This document shows, piece after piece, positions 51,294 to 60,795 of a stretch of DNA of 64,000 bases. The DNA is taken from positions 138,781 to 202,780 of the forward strand of contig CAVOOI010000034.1 in assembly GCA_963697455.1 (NCBI GenBank), written 5' to 3'. Made by a program: the position numbers and the translations under genes. Each line of letters opens with the position of its first letter. Within the stretch, counting starts at the first letter, position 1. Below the pieces are notes generated by a model, which worked only from the letters and a program-made list of their open reading frames with translations, did not search any database and had not been told where the DNA came from. This DNA is from JAFEDN01 sp963697455. GTDB lineage: Bacteria; Pseudomonadota; Gammaproteobacteria; Coxiellales; Coxiellaceae.

Positions 51294-51995
51294 ATGCGAG
51301 TTCATGCTTTAATTCACGCGCCCTTTGAAGGTTTAGGCGTTATTCGTGCTTGGTTGCAGGAAAATGATTATTCACTGCGAGAAACTCATGCCTACCGCGG
51401 CGAAATTTTACCCAATGCAGAGGATTTTGATTGGCTGATTATTATGGGCGGCCCGCAGAATGCAAAAGAACTGGGGAAATATCAATATCTACAAGATGAA
51501 GTACGTTTAATTTCCCAAGCCATGCAACACAATAAGTTCTTACTGGGTATCTGTTTAGGCGCGCAATTAATCTCTGAAAGTTTAGGCGCAAAAACGGTAG
51601 CCAGTATCGAGAAGGAAATCGGAGTGTTTCCAATAGAATTAACGGAAGACGGCCATTCGGATCCCATCATGCGGCATTTTCCGGATCAGTTTCCGGTAAC
51701 GCATTGGCATAGCGATATGCCTGGGATACCGGCGGATGCCGTAGTCTTAGCGAGCAGCCGTGGCTGTCCGCGACAAATCATCCGGTTTAAGCCGCGCGTG
51801 TATGGTTTGCAGTGTCATTTTGAATTAACCCATCAAGATGTTAACAAAATGGCTGAGCATGACTCGGCTGATTTAATTTTCGGGCGCTACACGCAAACCA
51901 AAGAAGAATTATTAAATCACAATTACGCACCGACTAATCAGCTTATGCGTTTATTTTTAGAGCATTTTGCTAAAATAACTGCGGATGTAATATAG
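51294..51995 (+). CDS. Class I glutamine amidotransferase (GMP synthase-like)
   Basis: The stand-alone amidotransferase has the nucleophile Cys87 (LLGICLGAQLISESLG) and His175 (LQCHFELT). The start at 51294 follows AAGGAGG by six bases; GTG at 51288 is inside that site. Such proteins (YfeJ/GuaA-like) often act as gamma-glutamyl peptidases; the substrate cannot be assigned. It follows phrB by 15 bases and overlaps the next start by one base. Confidence 0.85.
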   Translation: MRVHALIHAPFEGLGVIRAWLQENDYSLRETHAYRGEILPNAEDFDWLIIMGGPQNAKELGKYQYLQDEVRLISQAMQHNKFLLGICLGAQLISESLGAKTVASIEKEIGVFPIELTEDGHSDPIMRHFPDQFPVTHWHSDMPGIPADAVVLASSRGCPRQIIRFKPRVYGLQCHFELTHQDVNKMAEHDSADLIFGRYTQTKEELLNHNYAPTNQLMRLFLEHFAKITADVI

Positions 51996-52717
51996 TGGTA
52001 GCAGAAAATAACTTAAGCTGGCCGCCGCCGCATTCTGTCCGCCGCAGCCGCCGCGCACGAAATCCCTCTTTTAAAGTTTCGTCTCAGCGAGGCTTAGAAA
52101 TTATTTTGCCTATGCGTTACAAACTTTCAACTGTCGCGGATTTATTAACCGAGAAACGCAATTGGATTGAAAAACATGGTGCGTTACTTGATCAATTTCT
52201 TCAGCGGCAGAATGAAGCTCCAATAGAGTTGCCTAAAGAAATATATTTGGGATGCTCTGATGAGCATTGGCAAGTTAAATATTTATTTAGTCCTACTCGA
52301 ACTCAGGCGGTCCACTCTTCACCTCAAGAGTTGACGGTACTAGGCGATATTGACGACAAACTCGCCTGTCTAAAAGTTTTGCGATTTTGGTTGCAACAAA
52401 AGGCTGAGCAAATACTTATGCCGCGATTGCATCTGTTAAGCCGAGAATATCATTTACCTTTTCAGAGCGTCACCATCCGTAATCAAAAAACTCGTTGGGG
52501 TAGTTGCTCATCAAAAAAGGTAATCAATTTAAATTTCAAACTTATCTTCCTTCCTGCTGAAAAAGTGCGGCATATCATGGTTCATGAACTGTGTCACACC
52601 ATTCATTTAAACCACTCACCGAAATTTTGGAAATTAGTGGCGCGTTATGATGCAGAGTGGCGCATCCACCATCAATGGTTAAAAAATACCGGTGATCAAT
52701 TGCCATTGTGGGTTTAG
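51995..52717 (+). CDS. YgjP-like metallopeptidase (DUF45/M48-type)
   Basis: The zinc motif HELCHTIHLNH starts at His197, followed by SPKFWKLVARYD, the standard YgjP/DUF45 arrangement. TRWGSCSSKKVINLNFKLIFLP is the family block before it. The start is GTG 51995, overlapping the stop of the preceding gene by one base. The N-terminus SVRRSRRARNPSFKVSSQRGLEIILP is typical. Convergent overlap of four bases with the YggU-like gene. Confidence 0.88.
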   Translation: MVAENNLSWPPPHSVRRSRRARNPSFKVSSQRGLEIILPMRYKLSTVADLLTEKRNWIEKHGALLDQFLQRQNEAPIELPKEIYLGCSDEHWQVKYLFSPTRTQAVHSSPQELTVLGDIDDKLACLKVLRFWLQQKAEQILMPRLHLLSREYHLPFQSVTIRNQKTRWGSCSSKKVINLNFKLIFLPAEKVRHIMVHELCHTIHLNHSPKFWKLVARYDAEWRIHHQWLKNTGDQLPLWV

Positions 52718-53028
52718 AGTGCTGGGGTTTCACGGTCAGGTAAATTGTTTTGCGGGTTTTGAATACAAATTTGTTTCATGCGGCTCTGATGACCTTTAGT
52801 CAAATGGACTCGATTATGGGGGACCCCAAAATATTCAGCCATTAATTTAACTAAATGTTCGTTAGCCTTGCCCGCAACCGGAGAAGTAGCCAAGCGAACC
52901 TTTAAACGATTGCCGTGTACTCCGGCAATTTCATCATGGCTAGCATAAGTTTGTACTAATAAATCCACGTATAAAGTATCATTTTGCCAGCTATAATACC
53001 GGGGAGGAATATTTGTTTCCGTACTCAT
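52714..53028 (-). CDS. DUF167 family protein (YggU-like)
   Basis: The start at 53028 (MSTETNIPPRYYSW) gives a protein of 104 residues, the usual size. GNRLKVRLATSPVAGKANEHLVKLMAEYFGVPHNRVHLTKGHQSRMKQI is the complete DUF167 signature, with the Lys-Ala-Asn core. The function is unknown. The longer open frame to 53094 has no support. Confidence 0.88.
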   Translation of the reverse strand: MSTETNIPPRYYSWQNDTLYVDLLVQTYASHDEIAGVHGNRLKVRLATSPVAGKANEHLVKLMAEYFGVPHNRVHLTKGHQSRMKQICIQNPQNNLPDRETPAL

Positions 53029-53110
53029 AAGCGAACAGTCCCTGTGACATGAGTGAGAATGAGAGGAAGGATTATCGCATAAGAGTTTAATCATTGCTAT
53101 GATAGCCTAC

Positions 53111-53374
53111 TTGTCATTCCCGCGAAGGTGCATAGGCGTTAACTTAAGTACTCCGAGTACTATTCCCTCCCCTTTCCAAGGGGAGGGTTAGGGTGGGGAT
53201 GGTTAAAATAATAAAAATCCCGGAGAAAACATGTTGTTGACCACCCCCATCCTAACCTTCCCCCTTAAGGGGGAAGGAATAATAGGTTCATTTTCTTAAC
53301 TTAATGGCGTTGGGCTGATGCCCGAGCTTGTCAGTCCTTAAGTTAACGCCTTTGCGCGAAGGCGAGAATGACAA
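53111..53374. repeat. Nested palindromic element, three inverted repeats in one another
   Basis: Outermost TTGTCATTC (53111) pairs with GAATGACAA (53366-53374). Inside, AGGCGTTAACTTAAG (53134-53148) pairs perfectly with its complement at 53337-53351. Inside that, a C-rich unit CCCTCCCCTTTCCAAGGGGAGGG near 53164 and CCTTCCCCCTTAAGGGGGAAGG near 53258 form hairpins and also pair with each other through TAACC/GGTTA blocks. This looks like one MITE inserted into another. Confidence 0.75.
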
Positions 53375-53418
53375 ACTACAAACTTGAGCCTTGGCAAGCC
53401 AAAGAAGGATTTTAAATC

Positions 53419-55581
53419 GTGAAAGATTCACGCCATATTGCTTTTTTCCAAGCGCTGCTAATCATGGGGATACTACTGTGCCGGTTTACTAATACGGAAG
53501 CGCAAACTTGGAATAACCCGCATGTTAAATCGGGGGCCGAAAATATCGCTTATTTGGCATTTGCCGGGCCTCCAAAAACATTAGACCCAGCGAGATCCTA
53601 TACTACCGAGGAAACGCAATTTACTGCTCAGATCTATGAACCCCCATTGCAATATCATTACCTAAAAAGACCGTATACGTTGATACCGCTTACCGCGGCA
53701 GAGATGCCGGTTATTAGTTATTATGATCAGCAAGGCCGGCAACTCCCAGATAATAATTTAGATTTTCATGCCATCGCTTATACACTCTATAACATTACCA
53801 TTCGCCCCGGCATTTTCTATCAGCCCCATCCGGCTTTTGCACGGGATGCACAGGGCAAACCTTTTTATTTAAATTTAGGTAAGCAAGATATGACAAATAT
53901 CCGAGTTCTTGCGGATTTTAAATATAACGGTACTCGAGAGTTATCCGCTGAAGATTATGTATATGAAATAAAACGCCTCGCTGATCCCAATGTGCAATCA
54001 CCTATTTATGGTTTGATGAGTGAGCATATTGCCGGCTTGGCGGCACTGGCAAAACAATTGCAAACTCAACCGCACGGTTATATCGATCTCAGAAAGTTTT
54101 CATTCGAAGGTGCAAAGGTCATCGATCCTTATCATTATCAAATTAAAATCCAAGGATTTTATCCACAATTTAAGTACTGGTTAGCCATGCCGTTTTTTGC
54201 CCCGGTGCCTTGGGAAGTGGTGCAATTTTATGCGCAAAAGGGTATGGCTGAGCGCAATATCACTTTGGATTGGTATCCAGTGGGCACCGGCCCTTATAGG
54301 TTAACTGAGAATAACCCTAACCGGGAAATGGTATTAACCCGCAATCCTAATTTTCATGACGAATTTTACCCTACTGAAGGAGAACCAGGAGATGCCGAGC
54401 GAGGATATTTACAAAATGCCGGTAAAAAACTGCCATTTATAGATGAATTTATTTTTACGCTGGATCGAGAAAGTATTCCACGCTGGAATAAATTCATCCA
54501 AGGATATTATGATCAGTCAGGAGTGGGTTCAGATAGCTTTGATCAAGCGGTTCATTTAGATAGTAACGGACAGGCAAGTTTAACGCCCGCTCTCCAAAAA
54601 AAACAAGTGAGATTGTCTATAACGGTCGAACCGGCACTTTTCTATACTGCATTTAATATGTTAGATCCGATAGTTGGTGGCTACAGTGAGGCGCAACAAA
54701 AACTACGCCGCGCCATCGCGATTGCGATTAATGAGGAAGAATTTATCAATATATTTCTCAATGGCCGCGGAGTTCCAGCTCAGGGCCCGATTCCACCGGG
54801 AATTTTTGGATATCAAAATACTCAGGATGGGATTAATCCGTGGGTATACGTTTGGCAGAATAATCACGCCCAACGCCGGCCTTTGGCAGAAGCTAAACAA
54901 TTGTTAGCAGAGGCAGGATACCCGAATGGCATTGATCCTAACACTAAAAAATCGCTGATTTTAAATTATGATTTGGTAAGCAGCGGCGGTGCGGATGATA
55001 ATGCGGTCTATAATTGGTATCGTAAACAATTTGCCAAGCTAGGGATTGACCTGAATATTCGGGCAACCTTATACAACCGTTTCCAAGACAAGGTACGAAC
55101 CGGCGGCGTGCAAATATTCGCGTCGGGTTGGACCGCAGATTATCCAGACCCTGAAGATTTTTTATTTTTACTATATGGGCCGAATGGCAAAGTAAAATAT
55201 GGTGGCGAAAACGTGGCTAATTATGCTAATCCGCAAGCCGATCAAATCTTTTCTAGTATTGCTAATTTACCCGATGGAATTTTGCGTCAACAGCAAATAA
55301 ATCAGTTTTTGCAAATTGTGCGCCAAGACGGGCCTTGGGAGTGGGGGTTTTATCCGCGTGCATTTGTCCTTACCCAAGTTTGGTTGTCGCCGATAAAGCC
55401 AAATGCAATCGCCAATAACACGCTTAAATATTACAGTTTGGATGGCCCATTACGAGCACAGTTGCGCAAGCAATGGAATTCACCGCAGACGTGGCCGATT
55501 TGGGTAGTAGTCGTTCTACTAGCCGCGCTGTTTGTGCCGCTGATAATCACCTATTGGGTTCGCGAGCACCGGCGGGAATAA
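53419..55581 (+). CDS. Peptide ABC transporter substrate-binding protein (SBP family 5), membrane-anchored
   Basis: A signal peptide (about 1-28) precedes a family 5 extracellular solute-binding protein: AYLAFAGPPKTLDPARSYTTEETQFTAQIYEPPLQYHY and, further on, VGTGPYRLTENNPNREMVLTRNPNF. It is long for the family (720), and unusually ends with a transmembrane helix (WPIWVVVVLLAALFVPLIITYWV) and a basic tail, which would anchor it to the inner membrane. The start is GTG 53419 with AAGGA upstream. Two permeases and a double ATPase follow, together resembling the Yej/Dpp-type peptide importers. Confidence 0.88.
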   Translation: MKDSRHIAFFQALLIMGILLCRFTNTEAQTWNNPHVKSGAENIAYLAFAGPPKTLDPARSYTTEETQFTAQIYEPPLQYHYLKRPYTLIPLTAAEMPVISYYDQQGRQLPDNNLDFHAIAYTLYNITIRPGIFYQPHPAFARDAQGKPFYLNLGKQDMTNIRVLADFKYNGTRELSAEDYVYEIKRLADPNVQSPIYGLMSEHIAGLAALAKQLQTQPHGYIDLRKFSFEGAKVIDPYHYQIKIQGFYPQFKYWLAMPFFAPVPWEVVQFYAQKGMAERNITLDWYPVGTGPYRLTENNPNREMVLTRNPNFHDEFYPTEGEPGDAERGYLQNAGKKLPFIDEFIFTLDRESIPRWNKFIQGYYDQSGVGSDSFDQAVHLDSNGQASLTPALQKKQVRLSITVEPALFYTAFNMLDPIVGGYSEAQQKLRRAIAIAINEEEFINIFLNGRGVPAQGPIPPGIFGYQNTQDGINPWVYVWQNNHAQRRPLAEAKQLLAEAGYPNGIDPNTKKSLILNYDLVSSGGADDNAVYNWYRKQFAKLGIDLNIRATLYNRFQDKVRTGGVQIFASGWTADYPDPEDFLFLLYGPNGKVKYGGENVANYANPQADQIFSSIANLPDGILRQQQINQFLQIVRQDGPWEWGFYPRAFVLTQVWLSPIKPNAIANNTLKYYSLDGPLRAQLRKQWNSPQTWPIWVVVVLLAALFVPLIITYWVREHRRE

Positions 55582-55604
55582 AGAGATTTTAGAGGAGAGT
55601 TCGA

Positions 55605-56591
55605 GTGTTGGAATATTTAGTTCGTAGAATTTTATATGCGATCCCAGTGTTAATCGGGGTCAATCTAATTACATTTCTGCTATTTTTTATGGTTAATTCG
55701 CCTGATGATATTGCCAGAATTCATTTGGGTGAAAAACGTGTGAGTGCAGAAGCTATTCAAGCATGGAAAAAAAGTTACGGATATGATAAACCACTGTTTT
55801 ATAATTCCACTGCGCCCGGCTGGGGGAAAGTAAGTGATACCTTATACTTTAATAAATCGATACAGTTATTTGAGTTTAAATTTGGAGCCTCGAATCAGGG
55901 CCGTAATATTAGTTATGATATCTATCAGCGCATGTGGCCTAGTTTAGCAATCGCTATTCCTACTTTAATTCTTGGGTTAATAGTGAGTATCTCTTTTGCA
56001 TTATTGATTGTCTTGTTTCGGGGTACTTATTTCGATAGATTTGCGGTATTTATCTGCGTAGTGATCATGTCTATTTCCAGTATGTTTTATATTATTGCGG
56101 GACAATATTTGTTTGGTAAAATCTTGCGATTAGTGCCAGTGTCAGGGTATCAAGGTGGATGGCACGCGATTAAATTCGTCATTCTGCCGATTATAATTGG
56201 GGTAGTCAGCGGCATTGGGGCGCAAACTCGCTGGTATCGCACGATATTTCTGGAAGAAATTCACAAACAGTATGTGCGCACCGCCCGCGCTAAAGGCTTA
56301 TCCCCACTGACGGTATTGTTTAAGCATGTCTTAAAAAATGGCATGATTCCCATTTTAACTGGCGTGGTGGTGATTATTCCAACTCTATTCTTAGGCAGTT
56401 TAATCATGGAATCATTTTTTGGAATTCCCGGACTAGGAAGTTACACGATTGATGCGATTGCTCAACAAGATTTTGATGTCGTGCGAGTGATGGTTTTTTT
56501 GGGTACACTGTTTTATATTGCAGGCCTTATTTTAACCGATTTTTCTTATTTATTAGTTGACCCTCGAGTTAAATTAACAGCGAGCGAGTGA
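55605..56591 (+). CDS. Peptide ABC transporter permease (DppB/YejB-like)
   Basis: The 328 residues form six membrane helices with the first, RRILYAIPVLIGVNLITFLLFF, typical of DppB-type permeases. The cytoplasmic EAA loop is YVRTARAKGLSPLTVLFKHVLKN, which contacts the ATPase. The end IPGLGSYTIDAIAQQDFDVVRVMVFLGTLFYIAGLILTDFSYLLVDPRVK is diagnostic. The start is GTG 55605 after GAGGAGAG. Confidence 0.9.
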   Translation: MLEYLVRRILYAIPVLIGVNLITFLLFFMVNSPDDIARIHLGEKRVSAEAIQAWKKSYGYDKPLFYNSTAPGWGKVSDTLYFNKSIQLFEFKFGASNQGRNISYDIYQRMWPSLAIAIPTLILGLIVSISFALLIVLFRGTYFDRFAVFICVVIMSISSMFYIIAGQYLFGKILRLVPVSGYQGGWHAIKFVILPIIIGVVSGIGAQTRWYRTIFLEEIHKQYVRTARAKGLSPLTVLFKHVLKNGMIPILTGVVVIIPTLFLGSLIMESFFGIPGLGSYTIDAIAQQDFDVVRVMVFLGTLFYIAGLILTDFSYLLVDPRVKLTASE

Positions 56592-56669
56592 TATGACTTT
56601 TTATTTTTTATGGAGTGATGTCCTGCTCTGGGACTTTTTCTAACCATCCTGGCATTATTATTATGGAGT

Positions 56670-57917
56670 ATGCGTTATCCGCACTGGCGTCAGCCATGCC
56701 GGCAACTCATGAGCGGCGGCCTGAATGCGGCTGCGGCTATAGTTTTATTATTTTATATTGTGATTGGTTTATTGGACTCAATTCATTTTCAAGTCGCTAT
56801 CACTAAAGGTTTAGAGTTGCGTAGTTTATTAGATTTACTGATGCAGCCTTTAGGCCAGCAAACTGAGGCCACCTATTCAGCGCCGTTTTCTAATCATGTA
56901 TTTACTCAATCAGCGGTAAAAATTCCTTTGATTTATACTCAAGGTAGTCCAACTAATATTACTATTCAGTCAATGCTTGGCGTGGCATTAGGCTTGGGAG
57001 TTGGACTAGTTGCAAGCATTCTTTTTATAATTGGATATACTCTCCATAATCGGGGATCATGGCGCGATAATCTAAAAAAAATTCTATTGGGTAAAACTCA
57101 GATTGCTTGGCGCTCAATTTGGATAACCTTCACCGGTTTATGGATATTAATTGGGTTCTGCATGTTATTATCGACGCATTATCATATTTTGGGAACTGAT
57201 AAAATTGGTCGGGACGTTTTTTATTTAACCATAAAAAGCATTCGGACTGGTTTAATCGTAGGTACGATTACCACATTATTTATGCTGCCTTTCGCATTAT
57301 TTTTGGGCGCTATTGCCGGTTATTTCCGCGGTTGGGTTGATGATATTATTCAATATTGCTATACAACTCTAAGTTCCATACCGGGAGTTCTGCTGATTTC
57401 CGCTTCAGTATTAGTATTGCAAGTATATATGGCAAAAAATGCGGGTCAATATTCGACCTTAGCACAGCGCGCAGATATACGTTTGCTAGCGCTATGTTTT
57501 ATTTTGGCTATCACCGGTTGGGCGGATCTTTGCCGGTTTTTACGGGCTGAAACTTTAAAATTGCGCGAATTAGAATTCGTGCAAGCAGCAAAGGCGCTTG
57601 GTGTGAAACAAATCACTATTGTTTGGCGGCATATTATTCCTAATGTCTTTCATATCGTTATTATTACGCTGGTGTTAGATTTTAGCGCCTTAGTATTAGC
57701 TGAGGCGGTATTATCCTATGTTGGCGTTGGCGTAGATCCCACCACGATTAGCTGGGGAAACATGATTAATACTTCGCGCTTAGAGCTTGCCCGGGAACCG
57801 GCAGTTTGGTGGCCGTTATTAGCGGCATTAATTGCCATGTTTGGGCTGGTCTTTGCGGCAAATATATTTGCAGACGCAGTCCGAGACGTGTTTGACCCTT
57901 ATTTACGGATAGACTAA
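56670..57917 (+). CDS. Peptide ABC transporter permease (DppC/YejE-like), N-terminus probably frameshifted
   Basis: The protein has the DppC features: THYHILGTDKIGRDVFYLTIKSIRTGLIVGTITTLFM, the EAA loop FVQAAKALGVKQITIVWRHIIPN, and ISWGNMINTSRL. An extra N-terminal part with two more helices precedes them. The frame lacks a start with a binding site near 56670. An ATG at 56593, directly after the previous stop, starts MTFYFLWSDVLLW in another frame, and the two frames would join at about 56629 with one indel into LFLTILALLLWSMRYP. The gene may therefore be broken, or start at 56670 with a shortened N-terminus. Confidence 0.85.
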   Translation: MRYPHWRQPCRQLMSGGLNAAAAIVLLFYIVIGLLDSIHFQVAITKGLELRSLLDLLMQPLGQQTEATYSAPFSNHVFTQSAVKIPLIYTQGSPTNITIQSMLGVALGLGVGLVASILFIIGYTLHNRGSWRDNLKKILLGKTQIAWRSIWITFTGLWILIGFCMLLSTHYHILGTDKIGRDVFYLTIKSIRTGLIVGTITTLFMLPFALFLGAIAGYFRGWVDDIIQYCYTTLSSIPGVLLISASVLVLQVYMAKNAGQYSTLAQRADIRLLALCFILAITGWADLCRFLRAETLKLRELEFVQAAKALGVKQITIVWRHIIPNVFHIVIITLVLDFSALVLAEAVLSYVGVGVDPTTISWGNMINTSRLELAREPAVWWPLLAALIAMFGLVFAANIFADAVRDVFDPYLRID

Positions 57918-59503
57918 TGGTTCCATTGCTTGAGATTAAAAATTTAACTATGATCATCGGCAGTCATCATGATCTTGTAATCAATGACCTTAGTTTTTCC
58001 ATTCAGAAAGGACAGTGTATTGGGCTGGTGGGAGAATCGGGCAGTGGTAAGACGCTTACCGCGCTAGCAACAGTGCAATTATTACCAATAGCAGCCAGCG
58101 TTAGTTTACGCAGTGAAATAAATTTTTATGGTGAAAATCTTTTGAATTACTCGGAGCGGCGTATTCGAGAATTGCGCGGCAAAAAAATCGGTGTGATTTT
58201 TCAAGACGCCATGTCGGCGTTTAATCCCGTGCTGACTATTGGTCAACAAATTTCAGAAACGCTTAATTTGCATCATCGCCTTAATAACAAAATAATTCAC
58301 CAACGCGCACTTGCTTTGTTGGAAGAGGTGGGTATTGTTGATCCCCCGCTTTGTTTACATTCTTATCCACATGAATTATCGGGAGGAATGCGCCAGCGCG
58401 CCATGATTGCGATGGCGTTAAGCGGTGATCCAGAATTGTTGATCGCCGATGAGCCGACTACTGCTCTAGACGTTACCCTGCAAGCGCAAATATTAGCCTT
58501 ATTGCGCAGATTATCTCGGGAGCGCAAAATGGCAGTATTATTTATCAGTCATGATTTAAAGATTGTCGCTAAAATAGCCGATGAAATTATTGTCTTACAA
58601 AAAGGCCAAAAAGTGGAAGCGGGCCCAACCAAAGAATTTTTTAGCCATGCGAACAGTCCCTACAGTCAAAAATTATTAAGCGCTATTTTGCCCTCGCAAG
58701 CTAGAAGAAATCCGCTTGAAAATGCCGCGGAGTTATTAAAAGTTCAGCACTTACAAGTATTTTTTCCAATTCGTAAAGGTATATTTAAACGAGTGACTGA
58801 TTATGTAAAAGCGGTGAATGATATCAGTTTTACCATATCAGCTGGTGAGACGTTTGCGTTGGTGGGGGAATCCGGTTCAGGTAAAACGACGGCTGCAAAA
58901 GCGATTGTGCGTTTATTACCGATGGCCCAAGGCCAGGTTTATTTGAGCGGCGTGGATTTAATAAAACTCAGCGGTAAAACCTTACGTAAGCAGCGTCGCA
59001 ATCTTCAGATTATCTTTCAAGACCCTTATTCGGCTTTAAACCCACGCATGTTAATTGTCGATAGTTTACTGGAGGGTCTGAAGACGCAAAACCCACGAGT
59101 TTCTAAGCAAAAAAATCTGGCATTGGTAGATCGGTTGTTAAAATTAGTAGAATTACCTTTGGCTGCTAAACAACGCTATCCGCATGAATTTTCGGGTGGT
59201 GAACGCCAACGAATTTGCTTGGCGCGGGCATTAGCGCTGGAGCCGCGACTATTGATTTTAGACGAACCTACCAGTGCACTAGACGTTTCCATTCAGAAAC
59301 AAGTATTATTATTACTGGAGAAACTCCAAGCAGAATTGGGGATTTCTTATTTATTAATCACCCATGATTTAGGAGTAGTCGCCTATTTAGCACACCGGAT
59401 GGCAGTCATGCACCAAGGCCGAATTGTGGAGATGGGCTCAACCGCCACTATATTAAGCGGTTCGCAAAATGTTTATACTAAAAAACTATTAGCTAGCTTA
59501 TAG
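57917..59503 (+). CDS. Peptide ABC transporter ATP-binding protein with two ATPase domains (YejF-like)
   Basis: Two complete ABC ATPase modules are fused: Walker A GESGSGKT appears at about 40 and again near 316, signatures LSGGMRQRAMIAMAL and FSGGERQRICLARAL, and Walker B LLIADEPTTALD and LLILDEPTSALD. The length of 528 matches YejF. The ATG overlaps the last base of the permease stop. A fused double ATPase energises a permease heterodimer. Confidence 0.93.
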   Translation: MVPLLEIKNLTMIIGSHHDLVINDLSFSIQKGQCIGLVGESGSGKTLTALATVQLLPIAASVSLRSEINFYGENLLNYSERRIRELRGKKIGVIFQDAMSAFNPVLTIGQQISETLNLHHRLNNKIIHQRALALLEEVGIVDPPLCLHSYPHELSGGMRQRAMIAMALSGDPELLIADEPTTALDVTLQAQILALLRRLSRERKMAVLFISHDLKIVAKIADEIIVLQKGQKVEAGPTKEFFSHANSPYSQKLLSAILPSQARRNPLENAAELLKVQHLQVFFPIRKGIFKRVTDYVKAVNDISFTISAGETFALVGESGSGKTTAAKAIVRLLPMAQGQVYLSGVDLIKLSGKTLRKQRRNLQIIFQDPYSALNPRMLIVDSLLEGLKTQNPRVSKQKNLALVDRLLKLVELPLAAKQRYPHEFSGGERQRICLARALALEPRLLILDEPTSALDVSIQKQVLLLLEKLQAELGISYLLITHDLGVVAYLAHRMAVMHQGRIVEMGSTATILSGSQNVYTKKLLASL

Positions 59504-59545
59504 ATATTTATATAGTCACCGCACCTGAGTTTTAAGATTAAAGTA

Positions 59546-59575
59546 CCTCCCCTTTGGGTGTTTTCAAAGGGAGGG
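59546..59575. repeat. C/G-rich hairpin between genes
   Basis: CCTCCCCTTTG pairs with CAAAGGGAGG around GGTGTTTT with one bulge. It resembles the inner C-rich units of the element at 53111. It may act as a terminator of the ABC operon, but no T-run follows. Confidence 0.45.
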
Positions 59576-59609
59576 ATAATGTGGTAGCGTAACTATGGGA
59601 GTATAAATT

Positions 59610-60655
59610 GTGACAGATGTTATTTTTGAGAACCTTTCGGGAGCTGGCGGTGATATTGGTAAAATAACGTTAAATAGGCCGCAAAGTTTAAACGCGCTAA
59701 ATTTTTTGATGTGCGCCGCCATTTATCAGCAATTAGGACAATGGGCGGAACAATCAAGCATCAAAGCAGTGATCATCACCGGCAATGGCGAGCGAGCGTT
59801 TTCGCTGGTGGGGATATACGTTCGATTTATCAGCTATGCGCAAAAGCAAACCGTTATCAAGAGGCGGAAAACTTTTTCAAACAAGAATACGCAATGAATC
59901 AAGCTATATTTCATTTTCAAAAGCCGTATATCGCTTTTCTAGATGGTATAACCATGGGTGGAGGAGTAGGCTTATCTATTCATGGTTCTTTTGCGATTGC
60001 TACTGAACGGCTTATTTGGGCGATGCCCGAAACTCGAATCGGTTTTTTCCCAGATGTAGGAGTAGGTTATCATTTAGCGAAATTGCCGCCGCATATCGCC
60101 AACTATCTCGCGTTAACCGGTGAGCGCATCAAAGCCGGAGATGCTTATCAACTTGGCTTGGTTAACGCCGTCATCCCTAGTACAGAGTTAGCAGATTTAG
60201 AGAAAGCGCTAATAACCACTCATTTTAAATCATTTGAGTTTGGAGTAGTCAAGCAACTCATCACTCAATTTCATCGTGGATTGAATGAACATTCAATTAC
60301 GTTGGCAGAAAATGCCAAGCAAATTAAACAATGTTTCACGCAGCACTCGTTAGAAGAAATTATAAATAACTTAACTCAGATTGACGATCCTTGGCATCAA
60401 GCCACAGCAAAAACCCTTGCTGCACAATCACCTTTAAGTTTAAAGATTACGTTTGAACATTTGCAGCATTGTCATCATCTTAATTTTGAGCAAGTCATGG
60501 CTGAAAATACCCGCCTTTCGCAGCATTTTTTACGTGGCCATGATTTTATGGAAGGAGTCCGTGCAGCAGTGATAGACAAAGATAATCGTCCCCAATGGCG
60601 GCCCGCCACGTTAGTTGAAGTAACTCCGGAAATGGTTCAAGAATATTTTATCTAA
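59610..60655 (+). pseudogene. 3-hydroxyisobutyryl-CoA hydrolase-like enoyl-CoA hydratase family gene, frameshifted
   Basis: The first frame from GTG 59610 gives GKITLNRPQSLNALNFLM and KAVIITGNGERAF, the start of a crotonase-fold protein. At about 59801 the frame is lost by one base. The other frame continues with AGGDIRSIYQLCAK, HFQKPYIAFLDGITMGGGVGLSIHGSFAIATE, MPETRIGFFPDVGVGYHLAKLP and DFMEGVRAAVIDKDNRPQWRP to 60655. The GGGVGLS, PDVG and FxEGVRA blocks mark the 3-hydroxyisobutyryl-CoA hydrolase (HIBCH-type) subgroup. Restoring one base near TTTTCG would give AFCAGGD, the family norm. Otherwise the gene looks intact. Confidence 0.85.
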
Positions 60656-60722
60656 TCGACAATTTTAGTGAGAAACAGAAACGATACTGCTGGTGTAAAG
60701 TACAGACGGTACGGAGGAAATA

Positions 60723-60750
60723 TTGACAAAGGGCGGTAAATGTGTATGAT
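60723..60750 (+). promoter_or_regulatory. Sigma70-type promoter
   Basis: TTGACA (60723-60728) and TATGAT (60745-60750) with a 16-base spacer, about 45 bases before the following small gene. A near-consensus site. Confidence 0.6.
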
Positions 60751-60795
60751 ATAAGGTGAAAGGGCGAATAATCATATAAAGTAGAAGGTAAAAAA

